64,000 nt of DNA from Candidatus Micropelagos thuwalensis (GTDB lineage: Bacteria > Pseudomonadota > Alphaproteobacteria > RS24). The position numbers and the translations under genes are program-made. The notes below the pieces were generated by a model. It was not told where the DNA came from. It saw only the letters and a program-made list of their open reading frames with translations, and ran no database searches. Below, in pieces: positions 17,103 through 26,310 of this stretch. The first letter of the stretch is position 1, and each line of letters opens with the position of its first letter. The DNA lies in NCBI RefSeq assembly GCF_000469155.1, contig NZ_AWXE01000004.1, positions 558,001 through 622,000 of the forward strand, read 5' to 3'.

Positions 17103-17231
17103 AGCTGGAATGTTTAAAGTGTCAGAAAAACAGGAAAATCATCAACAGCACTTGGCAAAACCATCAAAAGACCCCACTTTAGTAACATAAGGATATGAAC
17201 TTCCTGCAAGGAAGCAAAAACGGGACAAATT

Positions 17232-18191
17232 ATGGACAAAACACCGGAAATTCAACAAAACCCATCAGCTATGGGCGCGATTGGCGGACAGACAACGGAA
17301 AGTGTTGTCGAAACAACCACGCAAAACTTTATGGTCGATGTTATTGAGGCCTCACAGCATATGTTGGTTCTGCTTGATTTCTGGGCCCCATGGTGCGGCC
17401 CCTGCAAGCAACTAACGCCGCTTCTTGAAAAGCTTGCCACACAAAGTAATGGCGCCGTACGCTTGGCAAAAATGAATATTGATGAGCACCCGCAGATAGC
17501 CCAACAATTGCAGGTGCAATCTATTCCAGCTGTTTTTGCCTTTAAGAATGGTCAACCTGTAGACGGTTTCGCAGGCGCCTTGCCCGAGAGCCAGCTCAAA
17601 GCTTTCATCGAAAAAAACCTTGGCGAAGACCTCGCGCCAGACCCCATTGAGGAAATGCTGGCCGCCGGTAAAGCAGCGTTGGAGCAAGATGATTTCACCA
17701 ACGCCATGCAAATTTTTGGCGCAATCGCCCAGCAAGACAACACCAATACAGCTGCGCTTGGTGGGCTGGCACAGTGCTATCTGGCGGCAGGCAACACAGA
17801 TGCTGCAGAGCAAACTCTTGCTCTGATTGAAAACCCCACGGCCCCGGACTCGCTTTACAGTGCCGCACTGGCAAGCCTTGAATTGGCAAAAAAATCAGCC
17901 GCACTCGGCGAAACTGCCGACCAAAAAGAGGAAGCGATTGGCTCCCTCGTTACAACCCTCGACAGCAACGCCGATGACCACCAGTCACGCTATGATCTGG
18001 CGCTGGCCTATCACGCTGCCGGTCAAAAAGAAAATGCGATAGATGCTCTGCTGGAGATTATTCAACGCAACCGCCAATGGCAGGATGATGCTGCGCGCAA
18101 ACAATTACTCGAGCTTTTTGAAGCTTATGGACCCACGGATGAGGTAACGGTTGAGGGGCGACGCAAATTGTCTTCCCTGCTGTTCAGTTAA
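17232..18191 (+). CDS. Thioredoxin-TPR protein (CnoX/YbbN-like)
   Basis: A 319-residue protein with an N-terminal thioredoxin domain (about 25-130) and a C-terminal tetratricopeptide part (about 140-319). The active site is WCGPC with Cys55 and Cys58, so it is redox-competent, unlike E. coli CnoX, which has lost the pair. By homology it is a cytoplasmic co-chaperone or holdase linked to GroEL/DnaK under oxidative stress. One base separates it from the Lon-N domain gene; with Trm112 these form one operon. Confidence 0.9.
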   Translation: MDKTPEIQQNPSAMGAIGGQTTESVVETTTQNFMVDVIEASQHMLVLLDFWAPWCGPCKQLTPLLEKLATQSNGAVRLAKMNIDEHPQIAQQLQVQSIPAVFAFKNGQPVDGFAGALPESQLKAFIEKNLGEDLAPDPIEEMLAAGKAALEQDDFTNAMQIFGAIAQQDNTNTAALGGLAQCYLAAGNTDAAEQTLALIENPTAPDSLYSAALASLELAKKSAALGETADQKEEAIGSLVTTLDSNADDHQSRYDLALAYHAAGQKENAIDALLEIIQRNRQWQDDAARKQLLELFEAYGPTDEVTVEGRRKLSSLLFS

Positions 18192-18192
18192 T

Positions 18193-18849
18193 ATGCTTGT
18201 TGATTATAAACTTCCGGCAGATTTGCCCAGTGTTATTCCTGTTTTCCCGTTATCCGGCGCTTTATTGTTGCCGCGTGTTTTACTGCCACTCAACATTTTT
18301 GAGCCACGCTATCTATCTATGATCAATGATGCTATGAGCAGTTCACGCATTATCGGGATTATCCAACCACGCAACAGCAGCCAATCGGGGCCTTACGGCC
18401 TATACGATGCTGGATGCGTCGGCAGACTCACAACATATAATGAAACCGAGGACGGCCGGATACTGGTGACCTTGACTGGTCTTTGCCGGTTTCAGGTGCT
18501 TGAAGAATTAGATGTCACCACCGCTTACCGACAAGTCAAAGCTGATTATGAACCCTTTTCACATGACCTAGTTAAAGATTACGGCGTTGACGATGTAGAC
18601 CGCACAGGGCTTCTTGAGGTGCTTAAAAATTATCTGGATGCCAATCAGCTACAAGGAGATTGGCCATCTATTGAGGGCTCGCCCACTGAAGAGCTTGTGA
18701 ATTCTTTGAGTGTCGTTAGCCCTTATGGGCCGCCTGAAAAACAGGCCCTTTTAGAAGCAGATACGCTCGCCAGTCGCGCCGATATGCTCATTGCCATGAC
18801 CGAGGTTGTTCTTGCGCAGGGAAATGATAAAGAAACGCCGCTTCAATAG
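18193..18849 (+). CDS. Lon N-terminal (substrate-binding) domain protein
   Basis: A 218-residue stand-alone LON_substr_bdg domain: VIPVFPLSGALLLPRVLLPLNIFEPRYLSMI is the diagnostic start, followed by IGIIQPR and GCVGRLTTYNETEDGRILVTLTG. No ATPase or protease domain follows, so it is not Lon itself. Role uncertain; it may help recognise substrates. The ATG at 18193 is chosen because it begins right after the stop of the thioredoxin gene and gives the family N-terminus. The frame is open further upstream inside that gene. Confidence 0.9.
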   Translation: MLVDYKLPADLPSVIPVFPLSGALLLPRVLLPLNIFEPRYLSMINDAMSSSRIIGIIQPRNSSQSGPYGLYDAGCVGRLTTYNETEDGRILVTLTGLCRFQVLEELDVTTAYRQVKADYEPFSHDLVKDYGVDDVDRTGLLEVLKNYLDANQLQGDWPSIEGSPTEELVNSLSVVSPYGPPEKQALLEADTLASRADMLIAMTEVVLAQGNDKETPLQ

Positions 18850-18858
18850 GTTGAGTTA

Positions 18859-19068
18859 ATGACAAAAGAAAATAATGAAAACTTCGATGCCGCTACCCCT
18901 GACCCGAGCCTGTTAGAAATTCTCGTCTGTCCGATATCTCGACGGCCTTTATCTTATGACCGCGACAATCAGGAACTGATTAGCAAAGAGCCCGGATTGG
19001 CGTATCCGGTTAGGCAGGGTATTCCGGTAATGCTGGAAAGCGAAGCCCGCAAGATTTCCAAAGACTAA
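18859..19068 (+). CDS. Trm112 family protein
   Basis: A 69-residue Trm112/UPF0434 protein with the core [34 protein letters not shown]. Only one cysteine of the possible zinc-binding set remains, as in many proteobacterial members. In other organisms Trm112 partners with and activates methyltransferases. It ends the thioredoxin / Lon-N / Trm112 operon, nine bases after the previous stop, and converges on the hydroxylase gene at 19100. Confidence 0.9.
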   Translation: MTKENNENFDAATPDPSLLEILVCPISRRPLSYDRDNQELISKEPGLAYPVRQGIPVMLESEARKISKD

Positions 19069-19099
19069 AGCTTAAAGCGACTAATGGTTAAAAACGCGT

Positions 19100-20359
19100 T
19101 TAACCATTCAATCGATGGCCTCTCAATAAACGTGGCGGAGGAGATGTGCCTCTGTCCGCATAAATTTGCGCTGCAGCTTTTGCTTGGTTGGGGAGGGCAT
19201 GATTAACAAGCGCAAGACCTGCGTGGCGCAACCATGAGAGGGGCAGAAAAGAACTGCCAAACATTGTATTGAGGCCATCTGTCAAACCTGCCATGGCGAA
19301 AGCATCGGCCCGTCGATTAAGTTGATACCCCTCTGTGACACTCATATCGCAAACTTTCAGCCCCAAAATTTTGGCCTCAAAAACGTGTTCTGCAAGCGTG
19401 GCGGCATCGCGAAGAGTGAGGTTGTAACCTTGTCCGGCAAGTGGATGGATAACATGCGCCGCGTCCCCTAACAGCACTGCATGAGGGGCGGTATAATTCT
19501 CTGCCAGCATCAGGGCCAAAGGAAAACAATGCGGCCTGTCGGAGATCTCTATGTCGCCTAAAGCACCATCAAGCTGTTCTGACAAAGCATGGGAAAATCT
19601 CTCAGGCGATAGTGCATAAAGGCTTTCAGCTGTTTTTGTTTTTTCTACCCAGACAAGACTACTGACATATTCACCGCTTAGGTTTTTACCAAGAGGCAAG
19701 CAGGCCAAGGGGCCGTCGGCTCTAAAAATCTGGAGAGCAATATTATCATGTGGCAAGCTATGGGAAAAATCCGCCACCAAAGCGGCGCGGCGATAATCGC
19801 GTTTTATAATACGCGTGCCAAGGAAATTTCTGATAAGCGATTGACGACCGTCACAAGCGACAACAAGGTCGCAAATTATTTCGGTGTTATTGACAGCGAG
19901 CCGCATCCCGTTTGGTGTCTGCTCGATATCGGTCACTGCTTGACCTTTACGCATTGAAATATTCGGTATGTCCTTGCTGACTTTTGCAAAGGCGGCATGC
20001 AAATCATGATTGCGGACCATATAGGCCAGCACATCATCACTTTCAGCATCTCCAAAGTCTAACGAGCCGCCCGGCCATCTGAGCACAGTCTCAGCTTCGG
20101 TAATTTTCATCGCGGCAATGGGTGTGGGCGCATCCTGACAAGCGGACAACACATCAAGACAGCTTAGCATTTTAAAAGATGATGGCGACAAGGCCGTTGT
20201 TCGTGGATCAGAATGACCGGCGGCACCCAAACCCTCCGGTGCACGGTCTAGCATAGTAATATTTGCCCCCGTCCCTGCTAAAGCCACTGCTGCCGCATAT
20301 CCCGCAAGACCGGCGCCTACAATCACAATTTCACTTTTTTCAGGTGACGGAGAAATCAT
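19100..20359 (-). CDS. UbiH/UbiF-type FAD-dependent hydroxylase
   Basis: A 419-residue flavoprotein monooxygenase of the ubiquinone-biosynthesis hydroxylase group. The N-terminal GAGLAG (15-20) binds ADP of FAD, VVACDGRQSLIR is the DG motif, and GDAAHVIHPLAGQGYNLTLRDA is the second FAD motif typical of UbiH/F/I. These hydroxylate the benzoquinone ring during ubiquinone synthesis; which carbon is unclear. The ATG at 20359 is chosen to give the family N-terminus. The frame is open to 20434 without a ribosome site. A small overlapping frame precedes it (20356-20412). Confidence 0.85.
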   Translation of the reverse strand: MISPSPEKSEIVIVGAGLAGYAAAVALAGTGANITMLDRAPEGLGAAGHSDPRTTALSPSSFKMLSCLDVLSACQDAPTPIAAMKITEAETVLRWPGGSLDFGDAESDDVLAYMVRNHDLHAAFAKVSKDIPNISMRKGQAVTDIEQTPNGMRLAVNNTEIICDLVVACDGRQSLIRNFLGTRIIKRDYRRAALVADFSHSLPHDNIALQIFRADGPLACLPLGKNLSGEYVSSLVWVEKTKTAESLYALSPERFSHALSEQLDGALGDIEISDRPHCFPLALMLAENYTAPHAVLLGDAAHVIHPLAGQGYNLTLRDAATLAEHVFEAKILGLKVCDMSVTEGYQLNRRADAFAMAGLTDGLNTMFGSSFLPLSWLRHAGLALVNHALPNQAKAAAQIYADRGTSPPPRLLRGHRLNG

Positions 20360-20550
20360 GCCTCTAAATTGGCTGACATGAAGGCCAAAGTCCAGCCCAA
20401 CAGATGAGACATATAACCCCCTCAAAACGACCATTATTTAGGCATCTGCACACGAATAACCTGAAGATGATTAAATTTTAAGCAAATGCGAGAATTGGAA
20501 AAATAAACGAGAAAATATATCAATAATATCAATGATTTACATATTTTTTC

Positions 20551-20566
20551 TGGCACACATCTTGCT
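20551..20566 (+). promoter_or_regulatory. Sigma-54 (-24/-12) promoter of amt
   Basis: TGGCACACATCTTGCT matches the sigma-54 consensus TGGCAC-N5-TTGC with exact GG-to-GC spacing. It lies 36 bases before the amt ribosome site region and start, predicting transcription from about 20577. RpoN with NtrC control of ammonium transporters is well established. I could not find a clear upstream NtrC site. Confidence 0.85.
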
Positions 20567-20602
20567 TGTGATTAGATCAAGTTAATTATAATGGAGGGGA
20601 GC

Positions 20603-21817
20603 ATGTCTCAATCGCAATTAGGTGGTGACGTCTTCTTTTTGCTTATCGGTGCTATTTTGGTTTTTGCCATGCATGGTGGATTTGCATTTTTAGAAGTTGG
20701 AACTGTTCGCAAGAAAAACCAGGTTAACGCCCTGGTCAAAATCATATCAGACTTTGCTATTTCAACTGTGGCCTATTTCTTAATTGGTTACGGCGTTGCA
20801 TATGGCATTAACTTTTTCGCGAGTGCGGCAACCATTCAAGGCGGTGAAGGTAGTAGCTTTGATGGGCAAGGCCTTTCATTGGTTAAATTTTTCTTCTTGT
20901 TAACATTTGCCGCCGCCATTCCGGCGATTATTTCCGGCGGCATTGCCGAGCGCGCTAAATTTGGATCACAACTGGCAGCGTCGGCGATAATCGTCGCGCT
21001 GATATACCCATTTTTTGAAGGCATTATCTGGAATGGACAATTTGGTTTCCAGTCCTGGCTCGAAGCAACCTTTGGCTATGCCTTTAATGATTTTGCCGGT
21101 TCGGTTGTCGTCCATGGTGTCGGCGGGTGGCTGGCGCTGGGCGCTGTTTTAATGTTGGGCGCACGCCACGGCAGATATGGCGATAGAGGTCGGGCCTTTC
21201 CGCCCTCATCCATACCATGGCTGGCGCTCGGGTCTTGGATGCTTTGCGTCGGCTGGTTCGGCTTTAACGTCATGTCTGCTCAGTCGCTTGAAGGGGTGAC
21301 GGGTCTGGTCGCCATGAACTCACTGCTTGCCATGACCGGCGGCATTCTTGCTGCACTTGTTATTGGACGCGGTGATCCAGGCTTTGTCCATAATGGCGCT
21401 CTCGCCGGACTGGTCGCCGTGTGTGCAGGTTCAAATATCATGCACCCTATCGGCTCATTCATCACAGGCGGTATTGGCGGCTTTCTATTTGTGCATTTTT
21501 TCAACCTATGTCAGGAAAAATGGCAAATTGACGATGTCTTAGGCGTTTGGCCATTGCATGGCCTTGCCGGCGCATGGGGCGGAATAGCGGCCGGTATTTT
21601 CGGCCTCGAAATGCTCGGTGGTCTTGGCGGTGTTAGTTTCATATCTCAACTCATCGGGACAGTTGTTGGTTGCGGCTATGCACTTATTTGCGGTCTCGTC
21701 GTTTATGGTGTGCTCAAACAAACCATTGGCATCCGACTTAGCGAAGATGAAGAAATTATGGGCGCAGACCTTGCTGTCCATAACATTCAATCCGAGCCAG
21801 AAAGCGGCATCAACTAG
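20603..21817 (+). CDS. amt: Ammonium transporter
   Basis: A 404-residue Amt/Rh-family channel with about eleven membrane helices. DFAGSVVVHGVGG carries the first conserved pore histidine, and WPLHGLAGAWGGIAAGIFG the second. It imports ammonium across the inner membrane. The ATG at 20603 is chosen because GGAGGGG sits four bases before it; the ATG at 20591 lies upstream of that site. No glnK/glnB gene is adjacent, which is unusual for amt. A sigma-54 promoter precedes it and a terminator follows. Confidence 0.95.
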   Translation: MSQSQLGGDVFFLLIGAILVFAMHGGFAFLEVGTVRKKNQVNALVKIISDFAISTVAYFLIGYGVAYGINFFASAATIQGGEGSSFDGQGLSLVKFFFLLTFAAAIPAIISGGIAERAKFGSQLAASAIIVALIYPFFEGIIWNGQFGFQSWLEATFGYAFNDFAGSVVVHGVGGWLALGAVLMLGARHGRYGDRGRAFPPSSIPWLALGSWMLCVGWFGFNVMSAQSLEGVTGLVAMNSLLAMTGGILAALVIGRGDPGFVHNGALAGLVAVCAGSNIMHPIGSFITGGIGGFLFVHFFNLCQEKWQIDDVLGVWPLHGLAGAWGGIAAGIFGLEMLGGLGGVSFISQLIGTVVGCGYALICGLVVYGVLKQTIGIRLSEDEEIMGADLAVHNIQSEPESGIN

Positions 21818-21888
21818 GGCAGAAACTCTTGAACAAATTCTTGAGGTTGGCTTAGTTAGCACATTGCAATTGGTTTTGACCAAATCAG

Positions 21889-21919
21889 CCGGGGCAGGTT
21901 ATGCTTGCCTCGGTTTTTT
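21889..21919 (+). terminator. Rho-independent terminator of amt
   Basis: CCGGGGCA (21889-21896) and TGCCTCGG (21906-21913) form an 8-bp stem with one G-T pair, followed by TTTTTT. It lies 72 bases after the amt stop codon and separates amt from the aminotransferase gene. Confidence 0.85.
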
Positions 21920-21969
21920 GTGGGTTCTTGTAAGAGTCTGTTTGTGGAGAAAACGTGAAAGGAGATGAC

Positions 21970-23193
21970 ATGAAGCCAGAAGAAGCGGCCCAAAACGCCG
22001 TTCTCGCCGGGCTGTCAGAGTCCCCCTTTGCGCGTCTTCGCGCCTTGCTGGACACCCCATCCCCTCAGACCGAACCTACCATATCCCTTGCTGTTGGCTC
22101 CCCAAGGCATCAACCCCCGCAATTTGCACTTGATTGCCTTACAGAAAATCTTGCTACTTATGGCGACTATCCGCCCATTAACGGCATTGAATCATGGCAA
22201 GCCTCTGCGCGTGATTGGCTCGCAAGGCGCTTTCACATTACGCCCGAAATTTATGGTGCGCTGCATCAAGTTCTCCCAGCTACAGGCACTCGTGAAGCTT
22301 TGTTTCTCGCCGCCCAGATTGCCCCCGACGGGCCAAACAAAAAATTTATGGCGATGCCAAACCCGTTTTACCAGCTTTATGCCGCCGCCGCACTTTCAGC
22401 TGGGGCGACGCCTGTTTATATGAACGCTGTTGCTGAAAATGGTTTTCTTCCTGACCCGTCTGGCCTGTCAGATGAAACACTCGATCAAATGCGCGCTGTT
22501 TTTATGTGTAGTCCTGCAAACCCGCAAGGTGCTGTCGCCGAGTGGGATTATCTCGATCAGTGGTTGGCGCGCGCAGAAAAGCATAATTTTTTATTAATAA
22601 TGGACGAATGCTACATTGATATTTTTGACCGTCGCCGTGAAGCATCACCGCCCATATCGGCCTTAAATGTTGCAGCCCAAAGGCCTGAAGGCCTGAAAAA
22701 CCTTATGGTGTTTCACTCACTTTCAAAACGCTCTAGCCTGCCCGGTCTGCGCTCAGGCTTAGGGGTGGGGGGTGATGAGGTGATGAAGCAATTCCTCAAA
22801 CTCAGAATGCTTGCCGCGCCGCAAAGCCCGATTGCAGCTCAAAAAGCAGCAGCACTCTGCTGGGCAAACGACGCACATGTGCAGGAAAACCGTAGCCTCT
22901 ATCAGGATAAAATAGATTTGGCTGAGAGTGTATTCGGCACAAATTATAATTTTTACAGACCTGAAGGCGGATTCTTTCTCTGGCTAAATGTTGGAGACAG
23001 TGAAGCCATCACAAAACTGCTTTGGGAAAAAGGCGGTATCCGAGTCTTGCCGGGCGCCTATCTGGGAGCCGAGGTGAACGGAGAAAACCCGGGCGCTGCA
23101 TATATTCGTGTCGCGCTTGTCGACGATATGGCAGAGATGAAATTGGCTTTACCCAGAATGAATGATATTTTGTCGGCGGAAGGCATAAAATAA
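21970..23193 (+). CDS. dapC: Class I/II aminotransferase, DapC-like
   Basis: A 407-residue PLP-dependent fold-type I aminotransferase. The PLP lysine is in SLSKRSSLPGLRSG, the form seen in proteobacterial succinyldiaminopimelate aminotransferases (DapC), which act in lysine and peptidoglycan precursor synthesis. Other landmarks: YGDYPPINGIESWQ, NPFYQLYAAAAL and CSPANPQGAV. The ATG at 21970 is preceded by AAGGAG; an in-frame GTG at 21955 lies before that site. One base separates it from ftsK. The DapC assignment rests on motif similarity only; another substrate is possible. Confidence 0.8.
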   Translation: MKPEEAAQNAVLAGLSESPFARLRALLDTPSPQTEPTISLAVGSPRHQPPQFALDCLTENLATYGDYPPINGIESWQASARDWLARRFHITPEIYGALHQVLPATGTREALFLAAQIAPDGPNKKFMAMPNPFYQLYAAAALSAGATPVYMNAVAENGFLPDPSGLSDETLDQMRAVFMCSPANPQGAVAEWDYLDQWLARAEKHNFLLIMDECYIDIFDRRREASPPISALNVAAQRPEGLKNLMVFHSLSKRSSLPGLRSGLGVGGDEVMKQFLKLRMLAAPQSPIAAQKAAALCWANDAHVQENRSLYQDKIDLAESVFGTNYNFYRPEGGFFLWLNVGDSEAITKLLWEKGGIRVLPGAYLGAEVNGENPGAAYIRVALVDDMAEMKLALPRMNDILSAEGIK

Positions 23194-23194
23194 T

Positions 23195-25651
23195 ATGGCA
23201 AGAATAATGAGTACCTTAAGCGAACTCCGTGGAAGATTAGGCAACTTCCTGATTTTTCGCGGGCAAGAGGTTATCGGCATCATCTTAATGGTTGCCGGCC
23301 TGTCTTTGGCGCTCACTTTATTCAGCTATCACGCGTCTGACCCCAGCCTTAACCGCGTCGGCAATATAGATATTGAAAACTGGTTCGGGGCCTATGGAGC
23401 TGTCATCGCAGATTTACTTTATCAATTTGCCGGATACGGCGCTTGGGGCATCATTCCCGGGCTGACGGCACTAGGGTGGCGCTATATGCGGCATGCATCC
23501 GTGGCGCGCCCGATACTGAAATTTTTCTTCTGGGTTGGCGGCATTATTTTATTATCTATGGCAGCAACTATTGCACCCCTTCATTCGGACTCCTTTACCC
23601 CACATGCGGGCGGTGTTTTGGGACAGGCACTTGTCGCGCCGCTTGGCGGCTGGCTTAATTTATTGCTAGGAGACACCCTAACGAGTTTGACAAATTCAAT
23701 CACACTCTGGCTCTGGGCGGCGGCAGTAACAATTGGCGCTTTTGGTATCGCCCTTGCGTTAATGTCCGCGGGTTGGTTCGGTCTTTTTGTCAAAACAACA
23801 CTTTACGTCCTCGTCACTATTTTCCGCTTCATAAGAAGCCTGCTAACCAACAAGAAGCCAGAAACATCAATAACGGGTGAGACTTCAGCCCCAGTAGCCG
23901 CACTGGAATTTTCCAAAAATTTTGTTCGGCGCATACAGGCGCGCTTGGGTAATTTTAAGCTTAGGCTCAAAAGTCAAAATGCCGAGGCCTTTTCTTCAGC
24001 GCGGTCTTCAGCTGACCATGACGCGGCATCTAAAATAGGCGCGATGAAAACAGCTAAACCAACATCACGCAAACCTATACCTGTTGAGAAAAAAAGTGCG
24101 CCACGTCAAGGCCGTCGGGCATCCCAAGAAGCGCAGAGCAATTTACCCCTCGAGCCTGAAAGCAACTTCACACTGCCGCCGCTAAGGTTGTTATCCGAGC
24201 CACGCGGACGCGCGCCGCAAAAAGTCAGCATGGACGCGTTGGAGTCTAACGCCCGCCTGTTGGAAACAGTGTTGCAGGATTTTGGCATTAAAGGCGAGAT
24301 AGGGCGCGTGCGTCCGGGCCCCGTTGTCACGCTTTATGAGTTGGAGCCAGCCGCCGGCATCCGATCATCCCGCGTTGTGGGGTTAGCGGATGACATTGCA
24401 CGCGCGATGAGTGCGATTTCTTGCCGTGTTGCAACGGTTCCGGGGCACAACGTGATTGGTATTGAACTGCCAAACAGCAATCGGGAAACCGTTTTTCTTC
24501 GTGAAATATTGTCCAGCGAGGCATTTGAAAAGAGCAACGCCAAACTACCCCTCACCCTCGGCAAAGATATTGGTGGCGAGCCGGTGCTGAGCGATTTGAC
24601 AAAAATGCCCCACTTGCTTGTCGCGGGCACCACCGGCTCCGGCAAATCTGTGGGCATTAACACCATGATTTTATCAATCTTATATCGCCTGACCCCCGAA
24701 GAGTGCCGCATGATCCTTGTGGACCCAAAAATGCTGGAATTATCGGTCTATGACGGCATCCCACATTTGCTCGCCCCTGTTGTAACAGAGCCCAAAAAGG
24801 CTGTCGCTGCCCTTAAATGGGCTGTTCAAGAAATGGAAAACAGATACCGGAAAATGTCCAAAATCAAGGTGCGCAATATTGAAGGTTACAATGCGCGCAT
24901 GGCCGAGGCGTTAAAAAAAGGTGAAACACTGACCCGCGAGATTCAGACAGGGTTTGACCCCGAGAGTGGCGAGGCCATATTCGAGACTGAAGAAATTAAG
25001 ATCGAGAAACTTCCTTACATCGTTGTTGTCATTGACGAGATGGCAGACTTAATGCTCGTCGCCGGAAAGGAAATCGAAGCAGCTGTTCAGCGATTGGCGC
25101 AGATGGCCCGTGCCGCAGGCGTGCACCTTATCACCGCGACCCAGCGCCCTTCAGTTGATGTTATCACGGGTACGATTAAGGCAAATTTCCCAAGCCGGAT
25201 TGCTTTCCAGGTCACGTCAAAAATTGACAGTCGAACCGTGCTTGGTGATATGGGTGCTGAACAACTTCTCGGCATGGGTGACATGCTGTTCATGGAAGGC
25301 GGTGGCCGCATCCAGCGTGTGCACGCCCCCTTTGTTTCGGATAATGAAGTTGAGGGCCTCGTTTCGTTTCTGAAAAAACAGGGTCAGCCGGTTTATGTTG
25401 ATGCCGTCACCGAAGACAGCGACCCTGTTGAGATGGGCAGCATGGAGGGCGGCGCTTCAGGTGACAGCCTTTATGATCAGGCGGTGGCAATTGTCACCCG
25501 CGATAACCGCGCCTCGACGAGTTATGTCCAGCGGCGCTTACAAATTGGTTATAATCGAGCCGCAAGCCTGATTGAAAAAATGGAAGAAGAAGGCGTCATC
25601 AGCCCGCCCAATCACGCCGGTAAACGCGAAGTCCTTGCAGGAAAACATTAA
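23195..25651 (+). CDS. ftsK: DNA translocase FtsK
   Basis: An 818-residue FtsK/SpoIIIE protein: four predicted membrane helices in residues 25-200, a linker of about 200 residues, then the motor. The alpha part is near 335-420 (LLETVLQDFGIKGEIGRVRPGP). Walker A is GTTGSGKSVGIN and Walker B is VVVIDEMADLM. The C-terminal gamma winged-helix (YDQAVAIVTRDNRASTSYVQ, IGYNRAASLI) reads KOPS sites. It pumps chromosome termini at the septum. Its stop overlaps the lolA start by one base, so the two are coupled. Confidence 0.97.
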   Translation: MARIMSTLSELRGRLGNFLIFRGQEVIGIILMVAGLSLALTLFSYHASDPSLNRVGNIDIENWFGAYGAVIADLLYQFAGYGAWGIIPGLTALGWRYMRHASVARPILKFFFWVGGIILLSMAATIAPLHSDSFTPHAGGVLGQALVAPLGGWLNLLLGDTLTSLTNSITLWLWAAAVTIGAFGIALALMSAGWFGLFVKTTLYVLVTIFRFIRSLLTNKKPETSITGETSAPVAALEFSKNFVRRIQARLGNFKLRLKSQNAEAFSSARSSADHDAASKIGAMKTAKPTSRKPIPVEKKSAPRQGRRASQEAQSNLPLEPESNFTLPPLRLLSEPRGRAPQKVSMDALESNARLLETVLQDFGIKGEIGRVRPGPVVTLYELEPAAGIRSSRVVGLADDIARAMSAISCRVATVPGHNVIGIELPNSNRETVFLREILSSEAFEKSNAKLPLTLGKDIGGEPVLSDLTKMPHLLVAGTTGSGKSVGINTMILSILYRLTPEECRMILVDPKMLELSVYDGIPHLLAPVVTEPKKAVAALKWAVQEMENRYRKMSKIKVRNIEGYNARMAEALKKGETLTREIQTGFDPESGEAIFETEEIKIEKLPYIVVVIDEMADLMLVAGKEIEAAVQRLAQMARAAGVHLITATQRPSVDVITGTIKANFPSRIAFQVTSKIDSRTVLGDMGAEQLLGMGDMLFMEGGGRIQRVHAPFVSDNEVEGLVSFLKKQGQPVYVDAVTEDSDPVEMGSMEGGASGDSLYDQAVAIVTRDNRASTSYVQRRLQIGYNRAASLIEKMEEEGVISPPNHAGKREVLAGKH

Positions 25652-26289
25652 TGAAAATGCTCAGAATACTCTTGTCGGTTTGCTTTGTTTTCTTGCTGAC
25701 CCAGCAAAAAGCAACAGCTCAGAACAACCAAAAGGCCAATGCAGACGCCCTTGAGCACATATCAACCTATCTGGATAAACTAGACAATATGGCTGGCACT
25801 TTTCTGCAAATTGACCAGCAGGGCAACACGTCCACGGGTCAGTTCCTTATGAAGCGACCCGGCATGATGCGGTTTGATTATGACCCGCCGCAAAAATTAA
25901 AAGTCGTCGCTGACGGAAAATGGCTGGCGGTTCAAGAAGCCCCGGGCGAAAAGGCCGACAGGTATCCATTGAGCCAAACACCCCTGCCGATTTTCTGGGG
26001 CAAAGGGTCTCTGACCGATAAGGCGCAGTACATTTCTAAGCTGGACGTGTTTGACTCCGCCGCCGAGATACTGTTGCAAGATCCAGCGGGAGATTTTCCG
26101 GGCTATACGCGCATGACATTTAATTATCAAGGTACGTCGGAGACGACTCTCTTAAGAAGTTGGCATGTGGTCGATGCACAAGGACAGGCGATTACAATTG
26201 TTCTGAACGACTTACAAAAGCGTGAAAATATTGATAGAAAAGACTTCAAGCTCGATGAGCGCCACCGTCGCCCCCATGGAAAGTTTTAA
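25651..26289 (+). CDS. lolA: Outer-membrane lipoprotein carrier protein LolA
   Basis: A 212-residue periplasmic chaperone that shuttles lipoproteins from LolCDE to the outer membrane. A signal peptide ends near ATA-Q (about residue 23). LolA landmarks: LDNMAGTFLQIDQQGNTSTGQFLMKRPGMMRFDYDPPQKLKVVADGKWL and a C-terminal DLQKRENIDRKDFKL. Start overlaps the ftsK stop (TAATG). This ftsK-lolA pairing is common in alphaproteobacteria. The lipoproteins predicted in this window would be its clients. Confidence 0.93.
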   Translation: MKMLRILLSVCFVFLLTQQKATAQNNQKANADALEHISTYLDKLDNMAGTFLQIDQQGNTSTGQFLMKRPGMMRFDYDPPQKLKVVADGKWLAVQEAPGEKADRYPLSQTPLPIFWGKGSLTDKAQYISKLDVFDSAAEILLQDPAGDFPGYTRMTFNYQGTSETTLLRSWHVVDAQGQAITIVLNDLQKRENIDRKDFKLDERHRRPHGKF

Positions 26290-26310
26290 TTTCACTCATC
26301 AGGAGTCCCC

